DNA of 64,000 nt from Acidimicrobiia bacterium (GCA_028284765.1 JANQRA010000012.1:1-64000), one strand, 5' to 3'. Positions 40,861-49,349 are shown, numbered from the stretch's first letter. Notes: generated by a model from the letters alone, not told the origin. Numbers and translations: made by a program.

Positions 40861-41858
40861 GTAGGCCCTTTCATGGTCCGCAGGACGAGCAGAAAAAAGG
40901 GAGCTCCGAGGAAGGCAGTTACAACGCCAATTGGGAGTTCTGCGGGTGAGACCACCGTGCGCGCCACGATGTCGGCCAGCATCAGGAACGCAGCCCCGAA
41001 CAGAACCGAGAGGGGAATGATGACTCGGTAGCTCCAGCCGAAGAGAAGTCGAACCGTGTGCGGAACGATGATCCCCACAAAGCCGATGAGCCCGCTCACC
41101 GACACGGCCGCAGCAGTGGCCAAAGTGGCCGCCACGATCACGACAGCTCGCACCCTTCCAACGCGCACGCCGAGTGCACCGGCCTCGTCATCTCCGATAC
41201 TGAGCACGTCGAGAAGACGTCGCGCCCCAAACAGGACAATGGTTGCCACCAACGCGTACGGGAGGAGACCCACGATCTCACCCCACCCGACTGTGTTGAG
41301 CCGCCCGAGAATCCACGCATACACCTCGCGGAAAGTGTCCACATTCCGCTGCTGAAGATACGTTTGGAACGCCGTCGCAAATGCTGCGACAGCAACTCCA
41401 GCGAGTATCAGAGAGGTAGCCGATCGCCTTCCGACCGAACGACCCAGGGCATACGTAACCGCAACGGCCGCCATACCCCCGACAAAGGCAAGCGGTGCAA
41501 GCCAAGTCGTGTCTTCCGTCACCACGAAAGCGAACGTTGCGCCGAGGCCGGCACCTGCGGCCACACCCAGCAGGTAGGGGTCCGCCAACGGGTTGCGAAA
41601 GACACCCTGATAGGCGGCGCCTGCCACCGCAAGGACGCCGCCAACGATTGCCCCGAGAACCACCCTCGGGAGACGGATCTCGAAGAGGATGTTTCTCTGG
41701 ACCTCGCTGAGCCCAGACTCAAGGTCCACTCCGGGGATCAGGTCGAGCAGAGCGCGAATGACAGCCATCGGCTCGAGACCGGCCGCACCGACAACCGACC
41801 CGAGAAGAGCAGAAGCACCCACCACAATCATTGAGATCGTGAGAGCCTTCCACCCCAA
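40857..41858 (-). CDS. btuC: Cobalamin ABC transporter permease
   Basis: A 333-residue FecCD/BtuC-family permease with about ten TM helices. Family marks include LPRVVLGAIVGGVLAVAGAAYQGVFRNPLADPYLLG, seen around residues 48-85, and the ATPase-coupling loop GLIGFVGIIVPHTVRLL near residue 255. It overlaps btuD by four bases and follows btuF by 34 bases. Confidence 0.92.
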   Translation of the reverse strand: MGWKALTISMIVVGASALLGSVVGAAGLEPMAVIRALLDLIPGVDLESGLSEVQRNILFEIRLPRVVLGAIVGGVLAVAGAAYQGVFRNPLADPYLLGVAAGAGLGATFAFVVTEDTTWLAPLAFVGGMAAVAVTYALGRSVGRRSATSLILAGVAVAAFATAFQTYLQQRNVDTFREVYAWILGRLNTVGWGEIVGLLPYALVATIVLFGARRLLDVLSIGDDEAGALGVRVGRVRAVVIVAATLATAAAVSVSGLIGFVGIIVPHTVRLLFGWSYRVIIPLSVLFGAAFLMLADIVARTVVSPAELPIGVVTAFLGAPFFLLVLRTMKGPT

Positions 41859-41892
41859 TCGGGCCGACCTGGCGTGTGTGGAGTGGGTCGTG

Positions 41893-42870
41893 TCAGCTCT
41901 CGCTTACGTAGGAGTCCAAGGCATCAGCCACGGACTGGGCGAATTCAACGATTCTCGGTCCCCAACGGGACGAGACATCAGAGTCCAACTCGACGATGTT
42001 CCCCGACATGACGGCGCTCATCACATCCCATCCGGGTCTCGCCGAGACGGTCTCGACTGACTCGCCGTACAGGGTGTTGGACAGGAATATCAAATCCGGA
42101 TCGGCGCCGACGACGAACTCGCTCGATAGCTGGGGGAACCCAAACGCTGAGCCATCTTCATCGGCGGGATCAGCGATGTTGTTCAGACCGAACAACGAAT
42201 ACAACTGACCGATAAACGTGGTCGAGGTCGCCGTGAAGAGCGTGCTGTCGATCTCGTGGTAGTAGCTGATCTGGGCACCATCTGGTGCATCGGCCGCGAG
42301 CTTCTCCAGGTCGTTCTGGATGCTCTCATTGACCACAACAGCTCCATCGATTTGGCCGGTGGCGATGCCGAGACCCTCGATCTGTCGGTAGACATCGTCG
42401 ATGGTGAATGCAGATCCGTAGGAGATCACGGCCACGTCGGCCGCCTCCAGCGATGCGACCACATCACCGGGATCGAAGCTGATGACCACGAGGTCAGGCT
42501 CGAAGGCGAGAATTGCCTCCACGTTGGGTGTGAAACCAGACAAATCCGTCATCGGTGCCTCTGCCGGGTAGTTCGACTGATCGTCTACCGCAATCACTTG
42601 CGGGCCAGCTCCAATGGCGAACAACATCTCAGTCGCCGTAGCCGAGATCGAAACGATTGACTCCGGTCGCTCGTCAATAGTCACCTCTCCGTTGTCGGCA
42701 GCGACGGTGGCCGGGAAGTCGGCCATCGCTGCTTCCGTGGTGGTCGTCGCCGGTGCCAGAGTTGTGGTTGTGGCAGGCGCCTGCGTCGTTGTGGTGGTCG
42801 ACTCCCCTTCGCCCGGGCTGCAAGCCACGAGCAAGAGCAGAAGCGCCGCACCTACTGCGGTCTTTCTCAT
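41893..42870 (-). CDS. btuF: Cobalamin-binding lipoprotein
   Basis: A 325-residue solute-binding lipoprotein of the BtuF/FepB class: lipobox LLVACSPGEG, then a Thr-rich linker (STTTTTQAPATTTT) and a binding domain with ESIVSISATATEMLFAIGAG and FEPDLVVISFDPG. The track begins at 42960, inside the riboswitch leader; ATG 42870 gives the proper signal peptide (MRKTAVGAALLLLL) and has GGAGG ten bases upstream. That ribosome site is in the 3' arm of a hairpin, so expression should respond to cobalamin. It is the first gene of the operon. Confidence 0.93.
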   Translation of the reverse strand: MRKTAVGAALLLLLVACSPGEGESTTTTTQAPATTTTLAPATTTTEAAMADFPATVAADNGEVTIDERPESIVSISATATEMLFAIGAGPQVIAVDDQSNYPAEAPMTDLSGFTPNVEAILAFEPDLVVISFDPGDVVASLEAADVAVISYGSAFTIDDVYRQIEGLGIATGQIDGAVVVNESIQNDLEKLAADAPDGAQISYYHEIDSTLFTATSTTFIGQLYSLFGLNNIADPADEDGSAFGFPQLSSEFVVGADPDLIFLSNTLYGESVETVSARPGWDVMSAVMSGNIVELDSDVSSRWGPRIVEFAQSVADALDSYVSES

Positions 42871-42877
42871 ATAGAAA

Positions 42878-42940
42878 CATCCTCCGTTTAGGAGGATGAA
42901 GCGGTGGGGTTTCCCTGAACCCACGGTTCCGTCTTCATCC
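42878..42940 (-). promoter_or_regulatory. Expression platform: ribosome-site sequestering hairpin with competing pairing
   Basis: On the minus strand CATCCTCC-TAAAC-GGAGGATG (42898..42878) folds into an 8-bp hairpin that buries the btuF ribosome site. An upstream GGATGAAG (42940..42933) can pair instead with CTTCATCC (42901..42894), which uses most of the hairpin's 5' arm and would free GGAGG. The two folds exclude one another, as expected for a translational riboswitch. Confidence 0.65.
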
Positions 42941-42960
42941 GAGACATTCACGTGGCCCAA

Positions 42961-43102
42961 GGGTCAGGCGACCTGGCTTAGAACGGCTCAGATCGGGCGA
43001 TGATTTCATCGAACGACTTGAGACGCCATCACAGTTGCGGGACAGCGCCGGACTCTCACCGGCTTCGCTGTTCCCCCGGGCACCTGCCTTTTGTGGCAGG
43101 CC
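42961..43102 (-). ncRNA. Cobalamin riboswitch aptamer
   Basis: The minus strand reads GGGGGAACAGCGAAGCCGGT, then GAGAGTCCGGCGCTGTCCCGCAACTGTGA, matching the conserved core of B12 riboswitches (GGGAA...CCGGTGAGAGTCCGG...CCCGCAACTGT). It is followed by AGCCAGGTCGCCTGACC, the usual 3' closing motif. The 5' boundary is approximate, set from a TAGCCT hexamer at 43109-43114 that could be its -10. It lies 90 bases upstream of the btuF ATG and just downstream of the HtrA gene. Confidence 0.9.
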
Positions 43103-43108
43103 CCCGGG

Positions 43109-43114
43109 AGGCTA
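43109..43114 (-). promoter_or_regulatory. Possible -10 box TAGCCT for btu/cob operon
   Basis: TAGCCT lies just upstream of the first riboswitch stem; no good -35 is visible. Read-through from the HtrA gene 32 bases further up is an alternative. Confidence 0.35.
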
Positions 43115-43145
43115 ACAGCGAGGAGGAATCGATGTGTTGGCCGCT

Positions 43146-44219
43146 CTAGCTGGTTTCTTCGGTCCGCACTCCCAGCGTCACCGTGACGGTCTGTTCTTCT
43201 CCATCCCGGACGATGAGAACATCAACTGTCTGTCCCGGTTGGTTGGCTCTCACCTGTGCGATGAGATCGCCCTGATCGAGGATGGGGACCCCGTCGAAGG
43301 CGATGACAACATCGTCAACCTGGAGCCCAGCCGCTTCCGCAGCGGAGTCAGGAACTACGGAGGTAATTACCGACCCAGCTTGACCGTCCGACAGCATCGA
43401 CTCACCGGTGACCCCCAAGAAGGCTGTCTCGAGAGGAATCCCGGAAACAATGCTGTCGGCGTAGGCGATGGCAATGTCCGAAGGAACGGCGAAACCGACA
43501 CCATCGTTGGCACCGGACTCGGTGAAGATCGAAACGTTGATCCCGACCACTGAGCCGCTTCTATCAACCAACGCTCCGCCGGAGTTGCCGGGATTGATCG
43601 CCGCATCGGTCTGGACCATCGCCGAGCAAGTATCAAAGGAGCAATTCGTCTGGTCGACCGCGGAGATGATTCCGGCAGTGACGGTGGATTCGAGGCCCCA
43701 TGGGCTGCCGACTGCTACTGCGAGCTGACCCACCCTCGGCTTGTCGGTGTCGAAAGTCGCGGGAGTGAGCCCAGTGCGATCGACCTGAATGACCGCGATA
43801 TCGACCTGTGGCGCTGTGCCCAAGACTGTGCCGGTCATCTGCTCGCCGTCGCTGAATCTGATCCGAACTTCCTCTGAGCCCTCGACCACATGAGCTGCAG
43901 TGATGATGAGTCCATCTGCGTCATAGACCACACCTGAGCCGAGCCCCCCAACGGTCTGGATGTGGACCACGGACGGGAGGATCACCTCAGCGGCGTCGGC
44001 GACTGGCTCTTCGCCGGGCGTGAAGATTGGTGCGACGACATCCACGGCTTCTGGCGCGGTCGTCGTCGTGGTGGCCCCTTCCACGCCGAGGGCCGGCTCG
44101 TCGCCGTCGGCTGTCAAGAACATGAGTCCCGCAACGATGGCCGCGACGGCGCCGAAGAAGAGAAGTGCTGCAAGCCAGTGGGACATGCGCCCGTCGTTTG
44201 CCGTCTGTTGCTCAATCAA
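43146..44219 (-). CDS. HtrA/DegP-type membrane-anchored serine protease with PDZ domain
   Basis: A 357-residue protease: N-terminal TM anchor (about 13-36), Thr-rich linker, trypsin-like domain with His in TAAHVV, Asp in DIAVIQVD and Ser in NPGNSGGAL, then one PDZ domain (about 265-350) containing AAGLQVDDVVIAFDGVPI. All catalytic residues are present. It degrades misfolded exported proteins in this family. TTG 44219 has AGGAGG seven bases upstream. It lies 54 bases after a sensor kinase gene in the same direction, an arrangement that recalls envelope-stress systems where a two-component pair controls HtrA. Confidence 0.92.
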   Translation of the reverse strand: MIEQQTANDGRMSHWLAALLFFGAVAAIVAGLMFLTADGDEPALGVEGATTTTTAPEAVDVVAPIFTPGEEPVADAAEVILPSVVHIQTVGGLGSGVVYDADGLIITAAHVVEGSEEVRIRFSDGEQMTGTVLGTAPQVDIAVIQVDRTGLTPATFDTDKPRVGQLAVAVGSPWGLESTVTAGIISAVDQTNCSFDTCSAMVQTDAAINPGNSGGALVDRSGSVVGINVSIFTESGANDGVGFAVPSDIAIAYADSIVSGIPLETAFLGVTGESMLSDGQAGSVITSVVPDSAAEAAGLQVDDVVIAFDGVPILDQGDLIAQVRANQPGQTVDVLIVRDGEEQTVTVTLGVRTEETS

Positions 44220-44273
44220 TTCTGACCTCCTGGAACCCCGAACATATATGCGAATCGCTAACCGGGGCCTAAA

Positions 44274-45428
44274 TCAATGGTGAAGCTCTTGTAAAGGATT
44301 CGTTGTCGGAATCGCATCGGATGGCTGCTCTGTCGGAAGCCACACGACCATGGTCGTACCTCGGTCGCCAACGCCGGAGAAGCTGCCAAGTCCTCCTCCG
44401 TGCCCCTGGGCGATCTGGGTCACGATCGACAACCCGAGGCCAATCCGATCACCGGGATCGTCCGGCAAGCCAGGCCCGGAATCATTTACCGCCAACCATG
44501 CCCAGCCGTCTGTCACGCCACTGGCAACCAACACCTTCGAGTCAGGCGGAGAAGCGTTCACTGCGTTGTCGATGAGATTCGTTAGGGCACGATCGAGCGC
44601 AACTTCGACGCCCAAGACGACTGCCGGGCTGGGCTGGGAGCTGAGAGTCACACCACGCTCGCTCACCAAATTGGTCAGGTCCGACACCTTGTGTTCGACG
44701 ACGTCTGCCAGGTCGAGAGTCACCGATTGGGAACGGCCTGCCTGGAGCCGGGCCGCTGCCAGCAGCTCCTCGATCATCTGCGACATCCGTTCGGCGTTAC
44801 GACGAATCGCCTGTCCGGCTGACTGCCACTCTTCTTTGGTTGCCGCTGGATCGTCCGCAAGCAAGTCGACATTTGACCGGATCACGGTCAACGGTGTTCT
44901 CAGGTCGTGGCTGGTGTCCGCGAGGAACTGGCGCTGCGACGTGAATGCAACGTCGAGCCGTTCGAGCATCTCGTCAAACGTGTCACCCAGCTGTTTGATC
45001 TCGTCGTCGGGGCCATCGAGATCGATCCTCCGACTCAAATCCGACGCTTGGATGTCACGAGCGACTGAGGTGATCTCAGCTACAGGTTTCAACACCCGAC
45101 CCGACATCACCCAGCCGACGACGATGCTCAGAAGGAACAGCGCCGCTATCGCTACAAGCGTGGTCTGAGCGACGCGATCGAGAACGATCTCGTTGTAGAT
45201 CGACTCGATTGCTCGGGCTTCGACTTCCTTGATCTCGGGCATGACCACGACCGTGCCATCGACGAGTGCAACCCGCTGGCCGGTCACAACCGAGGTCATC
45301 ATCGTCTGCGACTGAAGCCATTGGCGATTCAGGAAGTACAGAAGAGCGAGGAGCCCACCTCCGATGCCGAAGACAAATGCGGAGTATTGGACGGAAAGAC
45401 GGAACCTGATCGACTGCCAGCTGGGCAT
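44274..45428 (-). CDS. Sensor histidine kinase
   Basis: A 384-residue OmpR-partner type kinase: TM1 (about 14-32), an extracytoplasmic loop of about 55 residues, TM2 (about 88-110), a HAMP linker, the H box FLADTSHDLRTPLT with the phosphorylated His, the N box LTNLIDNAVNASPP and the G box GIGLGLSIVTQIAQGHGG. The sensed signal is unknown. It overlaps the response regulator by one base and is followed by the HtrA-type protease gene. Confidence 0.93.
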   Translation of the reverse strand: MPSWQSIRFRLSVQYSAFVFGIGGGLLALLYFLNRQWLQSQTMMTSVVTGQRVALVDGTVVVMPEIKEVEARAIESIYNEIVLDRVAQTTLVAIAALFLLSIVVGWVMSGRVLKPVAEITSVARDIQASDLSRRIDLDGPDDEIKQLGDTFDEMLERLDVAFTSQRQFLADTSHDLRTPLTVIRSNVDLLADDPAATKEEWQSAGQAIRRNAERMSQMIEELLAAARLQAGRSQSVTLDLADVVEHKVSDLTNLVSERGVTLSSQPSPAVVLGVEVALDRALTNLIDNAVNASPPDSKVLVASGVTDGWAWLAVNDSGPGLPDDPGDRIGLGLSIVTQIAQGHGGGLGSFSGVGDRGTTMVVWLPTEQPSDAIPTTNPLQELHH

Positions 45429-46105
45429 CAGTCGTCTTCCAGCTTGTAGCCCCGTCCCGGAACCGTCGTGATGAGTTGAGGGTCGCCCAGTTTCTTGCGC
45501 AGGTTGCTGACGGTCACACGTACAACGTTGGTCAGTGGGTCCGTCATCTCATCCCACACATGTTCCAGCAGGTGCTCCTGGCTCATGACGATGCCGGCGT
45601 TTGCCATGAAGTAGTGGAGGAGGGCGAACTCCTTTGCCGTGAGGTCGAGTTTCTCCCCGTCCCGCGCAGCGGTGAAGCGCGCATGGTCGAGGACCAGCGG
45701 CCCGACTTCAAGCACGGGATCGGTTTCAGTGTCTCTTCGAATCAGGGCTCGCACCCGCGCTGAGAGCTCTGGAAACGCAAACGGCTTCACGAGATAGTCG
45801 TCGGCTCCCGAGTCGAGGCCAGCGACACGGTCTTGAACATCGTCGCGAGCAGTGAGCATCAGGATTCGCGGCCGATCTCCCTCCAAGGTTGGGAGGTCTC
45901 CGGACACCAGGTCCCGGCACAGCTGAAGACCGGAACCATCGGGCAGGTTCCAGTCGAGCACCACGAGGTCATAGCCATTGGAACGCAGCTTCATGTCTGC
46001 GTCATACGAGGTGAGGGCGACATCAATCGCATGACCATCCCTACGGAGGCCACGGGCGATCACATCCGCCAAGTCTGGTTCGTCTTCAACAACAAGTAGG
46101 CGCAC
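45428..46105 (-). CDS. OmpR-family response regulator
   Basis: A 225-residue regulator: receiver domain with acidic pocket (VVEDEPD), phospho-accepting Asp in VVLDWNLPDGSG and Lys in YLVKPFAFPEL, then a winged-helix DNA-binding domain ending VRVTVSNLRKKLGDPQLITTVPGRGYKL. The start is GTG 46105, nine bases after TATCGT. It is first in a regulator-kinase-HtrA unit, so it likely controls that unit or other envelope genes; no direct repeats matching a known OmpR-type site were found upstream. Confidence 0.94.
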   Translation of the reverse strand: MRLLVVEDEPDLADVIARGLRRDGHAIDVALTSYDADMKLRSNGYDLVVLDWNLPDGSGLQLCRDLVSGDLPTLEGDRPRILMLTARDDVQDRVAGLDSGADDYLVKPFAFPELSARVRALIRRDTETDPVLEVGPLVLDHARFTAARDGEKLDLTAKEFALLHYFMANAGIVMSQEHLLEHVWDEMTDPLTNVVRVTVSNLRKKLGDPQLITTVPGRGYKLEDD

Positions 46106-46182
46106 AGGAAGAAAACGATACGCCGCGATACGTAATTGGCGAATAAACCGGAATTTCGCGGCTCAAGGGCAAGTATGGACTT

Positions 46183-46214
46183 CCGACCTATAAGGGTCGG
46201 CAACCTTTTGCCGA
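46183..46214 (+). promoter_or_regulatory. Two mutually exclusive hairpins before small ORF
   Basis: CCGACC-TATAAG-GGTCGG (46183-46200) and TCGGCA-ACCTTT-TGCCGA (46197-46214) share the TCGG segment, so only one can form at a time. They lie 21 bases before the 58-residue ORF. A role in attenuation is a guess. Confidence 0.35.
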
Positions 46215-46235
46215 AACTCAGAGTCGGAGATACTG

Positions 46236-46412
46236 ATGGTCGTGACATTCATCACAGAAGACCGGGACGGGTTTCACACCTACACCGGACATGTGGTCAG
46301 CCGGGGACCCTCAACCATTGTGGTCCTGCTCACAGAACCCTTCGGTCTCGCCGGACGATCGGTCCAGTTTCCGATCGACGACGTGATCGAAGAGAAGGTG
46401 ATTTCGGCCTGA
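46236..46412 (+). CDS. Small protein of 58 residues, not in ORF track
   Basis: Below the length cut of the supplied track. ATG 46236 has GGAG six bases upstream and opens a 58-residue frame, MVVTFITEDRDGFHTYTGHV to DDVIEEKVISA. It has no TM segment or cysteines and looks like a small beta-rich protein. It sits between the response regulator (divergent) and a convergent glycosyltransferase, filling what would otherwise be a 330-base gap. Composition looks coding, but no family is recognised. Confidence 0.6.
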   Translation: MVVTFITEDRDGFHTYTGHVVSRGPSTIVVLLTEPFGLAGRSVQFPIDDVIEEKVISA

Positions 46413-46435
46413 CCCCAGGACAAGCCAGCCTTCCG

Positions 46436-47266
46436 TTAGGCGCTGGAAACGCGCCCGCGGTAGGAGCCCCACTTCCAGGCGACCCGCGCCGGGCCCGCTC
46501 TGAGAAGATCGGGCACTGTCCCGACGACCACTCTGAGTAAGGCCGCGACGTTTCTCCACACAGTCCTATCCACCGAGGGAACCCCATGCTTTCTCTTGAG
46601 AGCAGCTCTGGCGGTGGCATAGGTCCGGGCCTGCCGATATACCCCAAGCAGCGAATCCCGATATCGGTAGTGAACCACGGCCTCCGGAACCCAAACCAGC
46701 TCTGCCCCGACCTCGGCCGCCCTCCAACAGAAGTCAGTGTCGGAGAATCCCGGAAGGTCTTCGTCGAAGCGACCAACCATGTCATAGACATCTCGACGGA
46801 ATCCGAGATTGCTCGAAGCCGAATGCCGAAGCTCAGGATCCCGTTCTTGTAGGCCGCGAGTCTGGGGAGCGCGTCGTTGCTTCAGCCAGGTACCACTATT
46901 CAGCTCTTCGACCTCGAGCCGACCGGCTGCCAGTTGGTTCTCCTCGAGCGCTGCACTCAATGCCTCGATCCATCCGTCCCCAACAACATCGTCTGCGTCG
47001 CAATGCAGGATTACCTCCCCTTCCGACGCTTCAAGCCCGATATTCCGGGCGTAGGCAACGCCCTTCTTGTCGGAGGCAGAGACAACCACAAGTCGCTGGA
47101 TCTGGTCCCGGAAACTCTCGACGATCTCGAGACTGGAGTCGGTGGAGCCATTGTCGGCAACCACCAGTTCCCATGGATGAGGGCACTCTTGCGACGCGAG
47201 AGCGTTGAGCTGCTCCCCCACGAAGCGCTCCTCGTTGTAGACCGGCATAACGACGCTTATGAGCAC
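46436..47266 (-). CDS. Family 2 glycosyltransferase
   Basis: A 276-residue GT-A glycosyltransferase: ISVVMPVYNEERFVGEQL at the N-terminus, VADNGSTDSSLEIV, GVAYARNIGLEAS and the DxD-like HCDADDVVGDGW. The acceptor-side motif GFSDTDFCWRAAEVG is intact. It could act in cell-wall polymer, exopolysaccharide or glycolipid synthesis. GTG 47266 lies eight bases after TAGCCT, leaderless. No other polysaccharide genes are adjacent. Confidence 0.88.
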   Translation of the reverse strand: MLISVVMPVYNEERFVGEQLNALASQECPHPWELVVADNGSTDSSLEIVESFRDQIQRLVVVSASDKKGVAYARNIGLEASEGEVILHCDADDVVGDGWIEALSAALEENQLAAGRLEVEELNSGTWLKQRRAPQTRGLQERDPELRHSASSNLGFRRDVYDMVGRFDEDLPGFSDTDFCWRAAEVGAELVWVPEAVVHYRYRDSLLGVYRQARTYATARAALKRKHGVPSVDRTVWRNVAALLRVVVGTVPDLLRAGPARVAWKWGSYRGRVSSA

Positions 47267-47274
47267 TGGGTGTC

Positions 47275-47280
47275 AGGCTA
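47275..47280 (-). promoter_or_regulatory. -10 box TAGCCT for leaderless GT2 gene
   Basis: TAGCCT is eight bases upstream of GTG 47266. Confidence 0.45.
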
Positions 47281-47337
47281 TTGGCGACCACTCCCATAAC
47301 TCAAGAGGGTGCCCTTTTGCGGCGGGAGCGATGGAGA

Positions 47338-47343
47338 TAGTCT
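47338..47343 (+). promoter_or_regulatory. -10 box TAGTCT for leaderless small membrane protein gene
   Basis: TAGTCT is six bases upstream of ATG 47350. Confidence 0.55.
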
Positions 47344-47349
47344 GATCTC

Positions 47350-47619
47350 ATGTTCTTGGACGCTTCGACACTCGAGGCGATGGCCATCGTCGGTGGGATG
47401 GGAGCCATCGGTGGGCTCATCGGTGGGTTCGTGGCTTCTGCCGACAGCCTGTTTGGGTCAGTCCTCGTAGGGATCATCGGCGGCGTTGCCCTCTCCGCCA
47501 TCCTCGCAGGAGCCGGTGCTCCGGCCCTCTACGGCGTGGGAGAACAGAACTTCTCCATGGTGTGGGGTGGCATCGGCGGTCTACTTCTCGGCTACGTCGT
47601 CGGCCGCTCCAACGTCTGA
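47350..47619 (+). CDS. Small Gly-rich membrane protein
   Basis: An 89-residue protein made almost wholly of three hydrophobic, Gly-rich helices (MAIVGGMGAIGGLIGGFVAS; LVGIIGGVALSAILAGAG; GGIGGLLLGYVVGR). It resembles GlsB/YeaQ-type stress membrane proteins in size and composition, but I would not name it on that basis. It is leaderless. The stop codon is the first part of the 85-bp tandem repeat array that follows. Confidence 0.75.
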   Translation: MFLDASTLEAMAIVGGMGAIGGLIGGFVASADSLFGSVLVGIIGGVALSAILAGAGAPALYGVGEQNFSMVWGGIGGLLLGYVVGRSNV

Positions 47620-47932
47620 GCGTCTCCTATCGGAGACGTTGGAGTTTCTTCGAAACTCCCGCTCCGCGGAACGGACTGAGTTGGCAAGGCAAACTCAAAC
47701 CTGAGCGTCTCCTATCGGAGACGTTGGAGTTTCTTCGAGACTCCAACACCTCGCAACGGCCTGAGTTTACAAAGCAAGCGCACACCTGAACTTCGCGTAT
47801 CGGCGACGCGGTAGCAGCCGGCCGACCGGCGTCTGAGCGTCTCCTATCGGAGACGTTGGAGTTTCTTCGAAACTCCCGCTCCGCGGAACGGACTGAGTTG
47901 GCAAGGCAAACTCAAACCTGAGCGAAGCTCAG
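47616..47932. repeat. 85-bp tandem repeat array with hairpins
   Basis: Units start CTGAGCGTCTCC at 47616, 47701 and 47833, with a truncated, diverged unit at 47786-47832 and a final stub CTGAGC-GAA-GCTCAG at 47918-47932. Units 1 and 4 are identical over 85 bases; unit 2 matches them over its first 43 or so and then drifts. Each full unit encodes two stems, CGTCTCC-TATC-GGAGACG and GGAGTTTC-TTC-GAAACTCC (GGAGTTTC-TTC-GAGACTCC, with one mismatch, in unit 2). It fills the gap between convergent genes (small membrane protein and sufB) and may act as a bidirectional terminator. It is not a CRISPR. Confidence 0.85.
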
Positions 47933-47939
47933 GCATCAA

Positions 47940-49349
47940 TCAGCCGATGGCGCCGGCCGCAGCCATGTTGAGCTCGATGAGACGGTTCATCTCGACCGCA
48001 TACTCCATGGGGAGCTCCTTGATGATCGGCTCGATGAAACCGGCCACGATCATCGACGTTGCCTGGTCTTCGGTCAGACCGCGGGACATCAGATAGAAGA
48101 GCTGATCCTCGCCGACCTTCGACACGGTGGCCTCGTGACCCATCTCGGCGTCGTTCTCCTCGACCTCCATGTACGGGTAGGTGTCAGACCGGCTGTCCTC
48201 ATCGAGAATCAAAGCGTCGCATCGGACGAAGCTCTTGGCGTTCTCGGCGCCGGGCTCAACACGGACAAGACCGCGGTATCCGGACCGACCTCCGCCCTTG
48301 GAGATCGACTTGGACACAATCGTCGAAGTGGTGTCGGGAGCTGCGTGAACCATCTTGGCCCCTGCGTCCTGATGCTGACCCTCTCCAGCAAAAGCGATTG
48401 AGAGCACCTCGCCATGGGCGCCCGGCTCCATGAGCCAAACCGCCGGATACTTCATCGTCAGTCTCGAACCGAGGTTGCCATCAACCCACTCCATCGTGGC
48501 GTTCCGATATGCAGCGGCACGCTTGGTGACGAGGTTGAAGACGTTGTTCGACCAGTTCTGGATCGTGGTGTATCGGCAGCGACCACCCTCTTTGACGACG
48601 ATCTCCACCACCGCCGAATGCAGCGAATCGGTGGTGTAGGTCGGCGCCGAGCAACCCTCGACGTAGTGAACGTAGGCACCTTCGTCAACGATGATCAGAG
48701 TCCGCTCGAACTGACCCATGTTCTCCGAGTTGATGCGGAAGTAGGCCTGCAGCGGCTGTTCGACGTGGACGCCAGGCGGCACGTAGATGAACGACCCACC
48801 GGACCACACAGCCGAGTTCAGAGCAGCAAACTTGTTGTCGTTGGGCGGGATGACGGTGCCGAAGTACTCCTGGACGATCTCCGGGTACTCACGGACCGCA
48901 GTGTCCATGTCGGTGAACAAGACACCTTGAGCCTCGAGGTCTTCCCGGTTTCGGTGATAGACCACCTCGGACTCATATTGAGCGGTGACGCCAGCCAGGT
49001 ACTTGCGCTCTGCCTCGGGAATCCCCAACTTCTCGTACGTCTCCTTGATGGACTCCGGAACCATGTCCCAGTCCTTCTGCTGTTCACCCTCAGGCTTGAC
49101 GTAGTAGTAGATGTCGTCGAAGTCGATGGTGTCCAGCGCACCGCCGCCTCCCCATTGGGGGATCGGCTTGCTGAGGAACCTCTTATAGGCCTTGAGCCTG
49201 AAGTCGAGCATCCATTGCGGCTCCCGCTTCATCGCGGACATGTCACGGATGACGTCCTCGTCCAGACCCTTCCGTGGCTCGAAGGCCAGCTCGACTTCGT
49301 CTTTCCAGCCGAGTTGGTAACCACCTAGATCAATATCAACTGTTGCCAT
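47940..49349 (-). CDS. sufB: Fe-S cluster assembly scaffold subunit SufB
   Basis: SufB, with SufC and SufD, is the scaffold on which Fe-S clusters are built. The 469-residue protein is full length and carries the family run [61 protein letters not shown] and the C-terminal [18 protein letters not shown]. Here it stands alone: no sufC, sufD, sufS or sufU is adjacent on either side. The leader of about 60 bases has a GAGGTG ribosome site, a strong promoter and a palindrome over the -10. Other suf genes must be elsewhere. Confidence 0.96.
   Translation of the reverse strand: MATVDIDLGGYQLGWKDEVELAFEPRKGLDEDVIRDMSAMKREPQWMLDFRLKAYKRFLSKPIPQWGGGGALDTIDFDDIYYYVKPEGEQQKDWDMVPESIKETYEKLGIPEAERKYLAGVTAQYESEVVYHRNREDLEAQGVLFTDMDTAVREYPEIVQEYFGTVIPPNDNKFAALNSAVWSGGSFIYVPPGVHVEQPLQAYFRINSENMGQFERTLIIVDEGAYVHYVEGCSAPTYTTDSLHSAVVEIVVKEGGRCRYTTIQNWSNNVFNLVTKRAAAYRNATMEWVDGNLGSRLTMKYPAVWLMEPGAHGEVLSIAFAGEGQHQDAGAKMVHAAPDTTSTIVSKSISKGGGRSGYRGLVRVEPGAENAKSFVRCDALILDEDSRSDTYPYMEVEENDAEMGHEATVSKVGEDQLFYLMSRGLTEDQATSMIVAGFIEPIIKELPMEYAVEMNRLIELNMAAAGAIG

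Noticed and set aside
47486-47789. Peptides encoded across the repeat units (LLSETLEFLR...)
   Set aside because: The period of 85 is not a multiple of three, each unit supplies a stop codon, and no start codon with a ribosome site is present.
47616-47932. Tandem repeats as a CRISPR array
   Set aside because: The 85-bp units abut without unique spacers and there are no cas genes.
48414-49328. 304-residue plus-strand ORF across sufB
   Set aside because: Mirror frame of sufB, which matches its family along its whole length.
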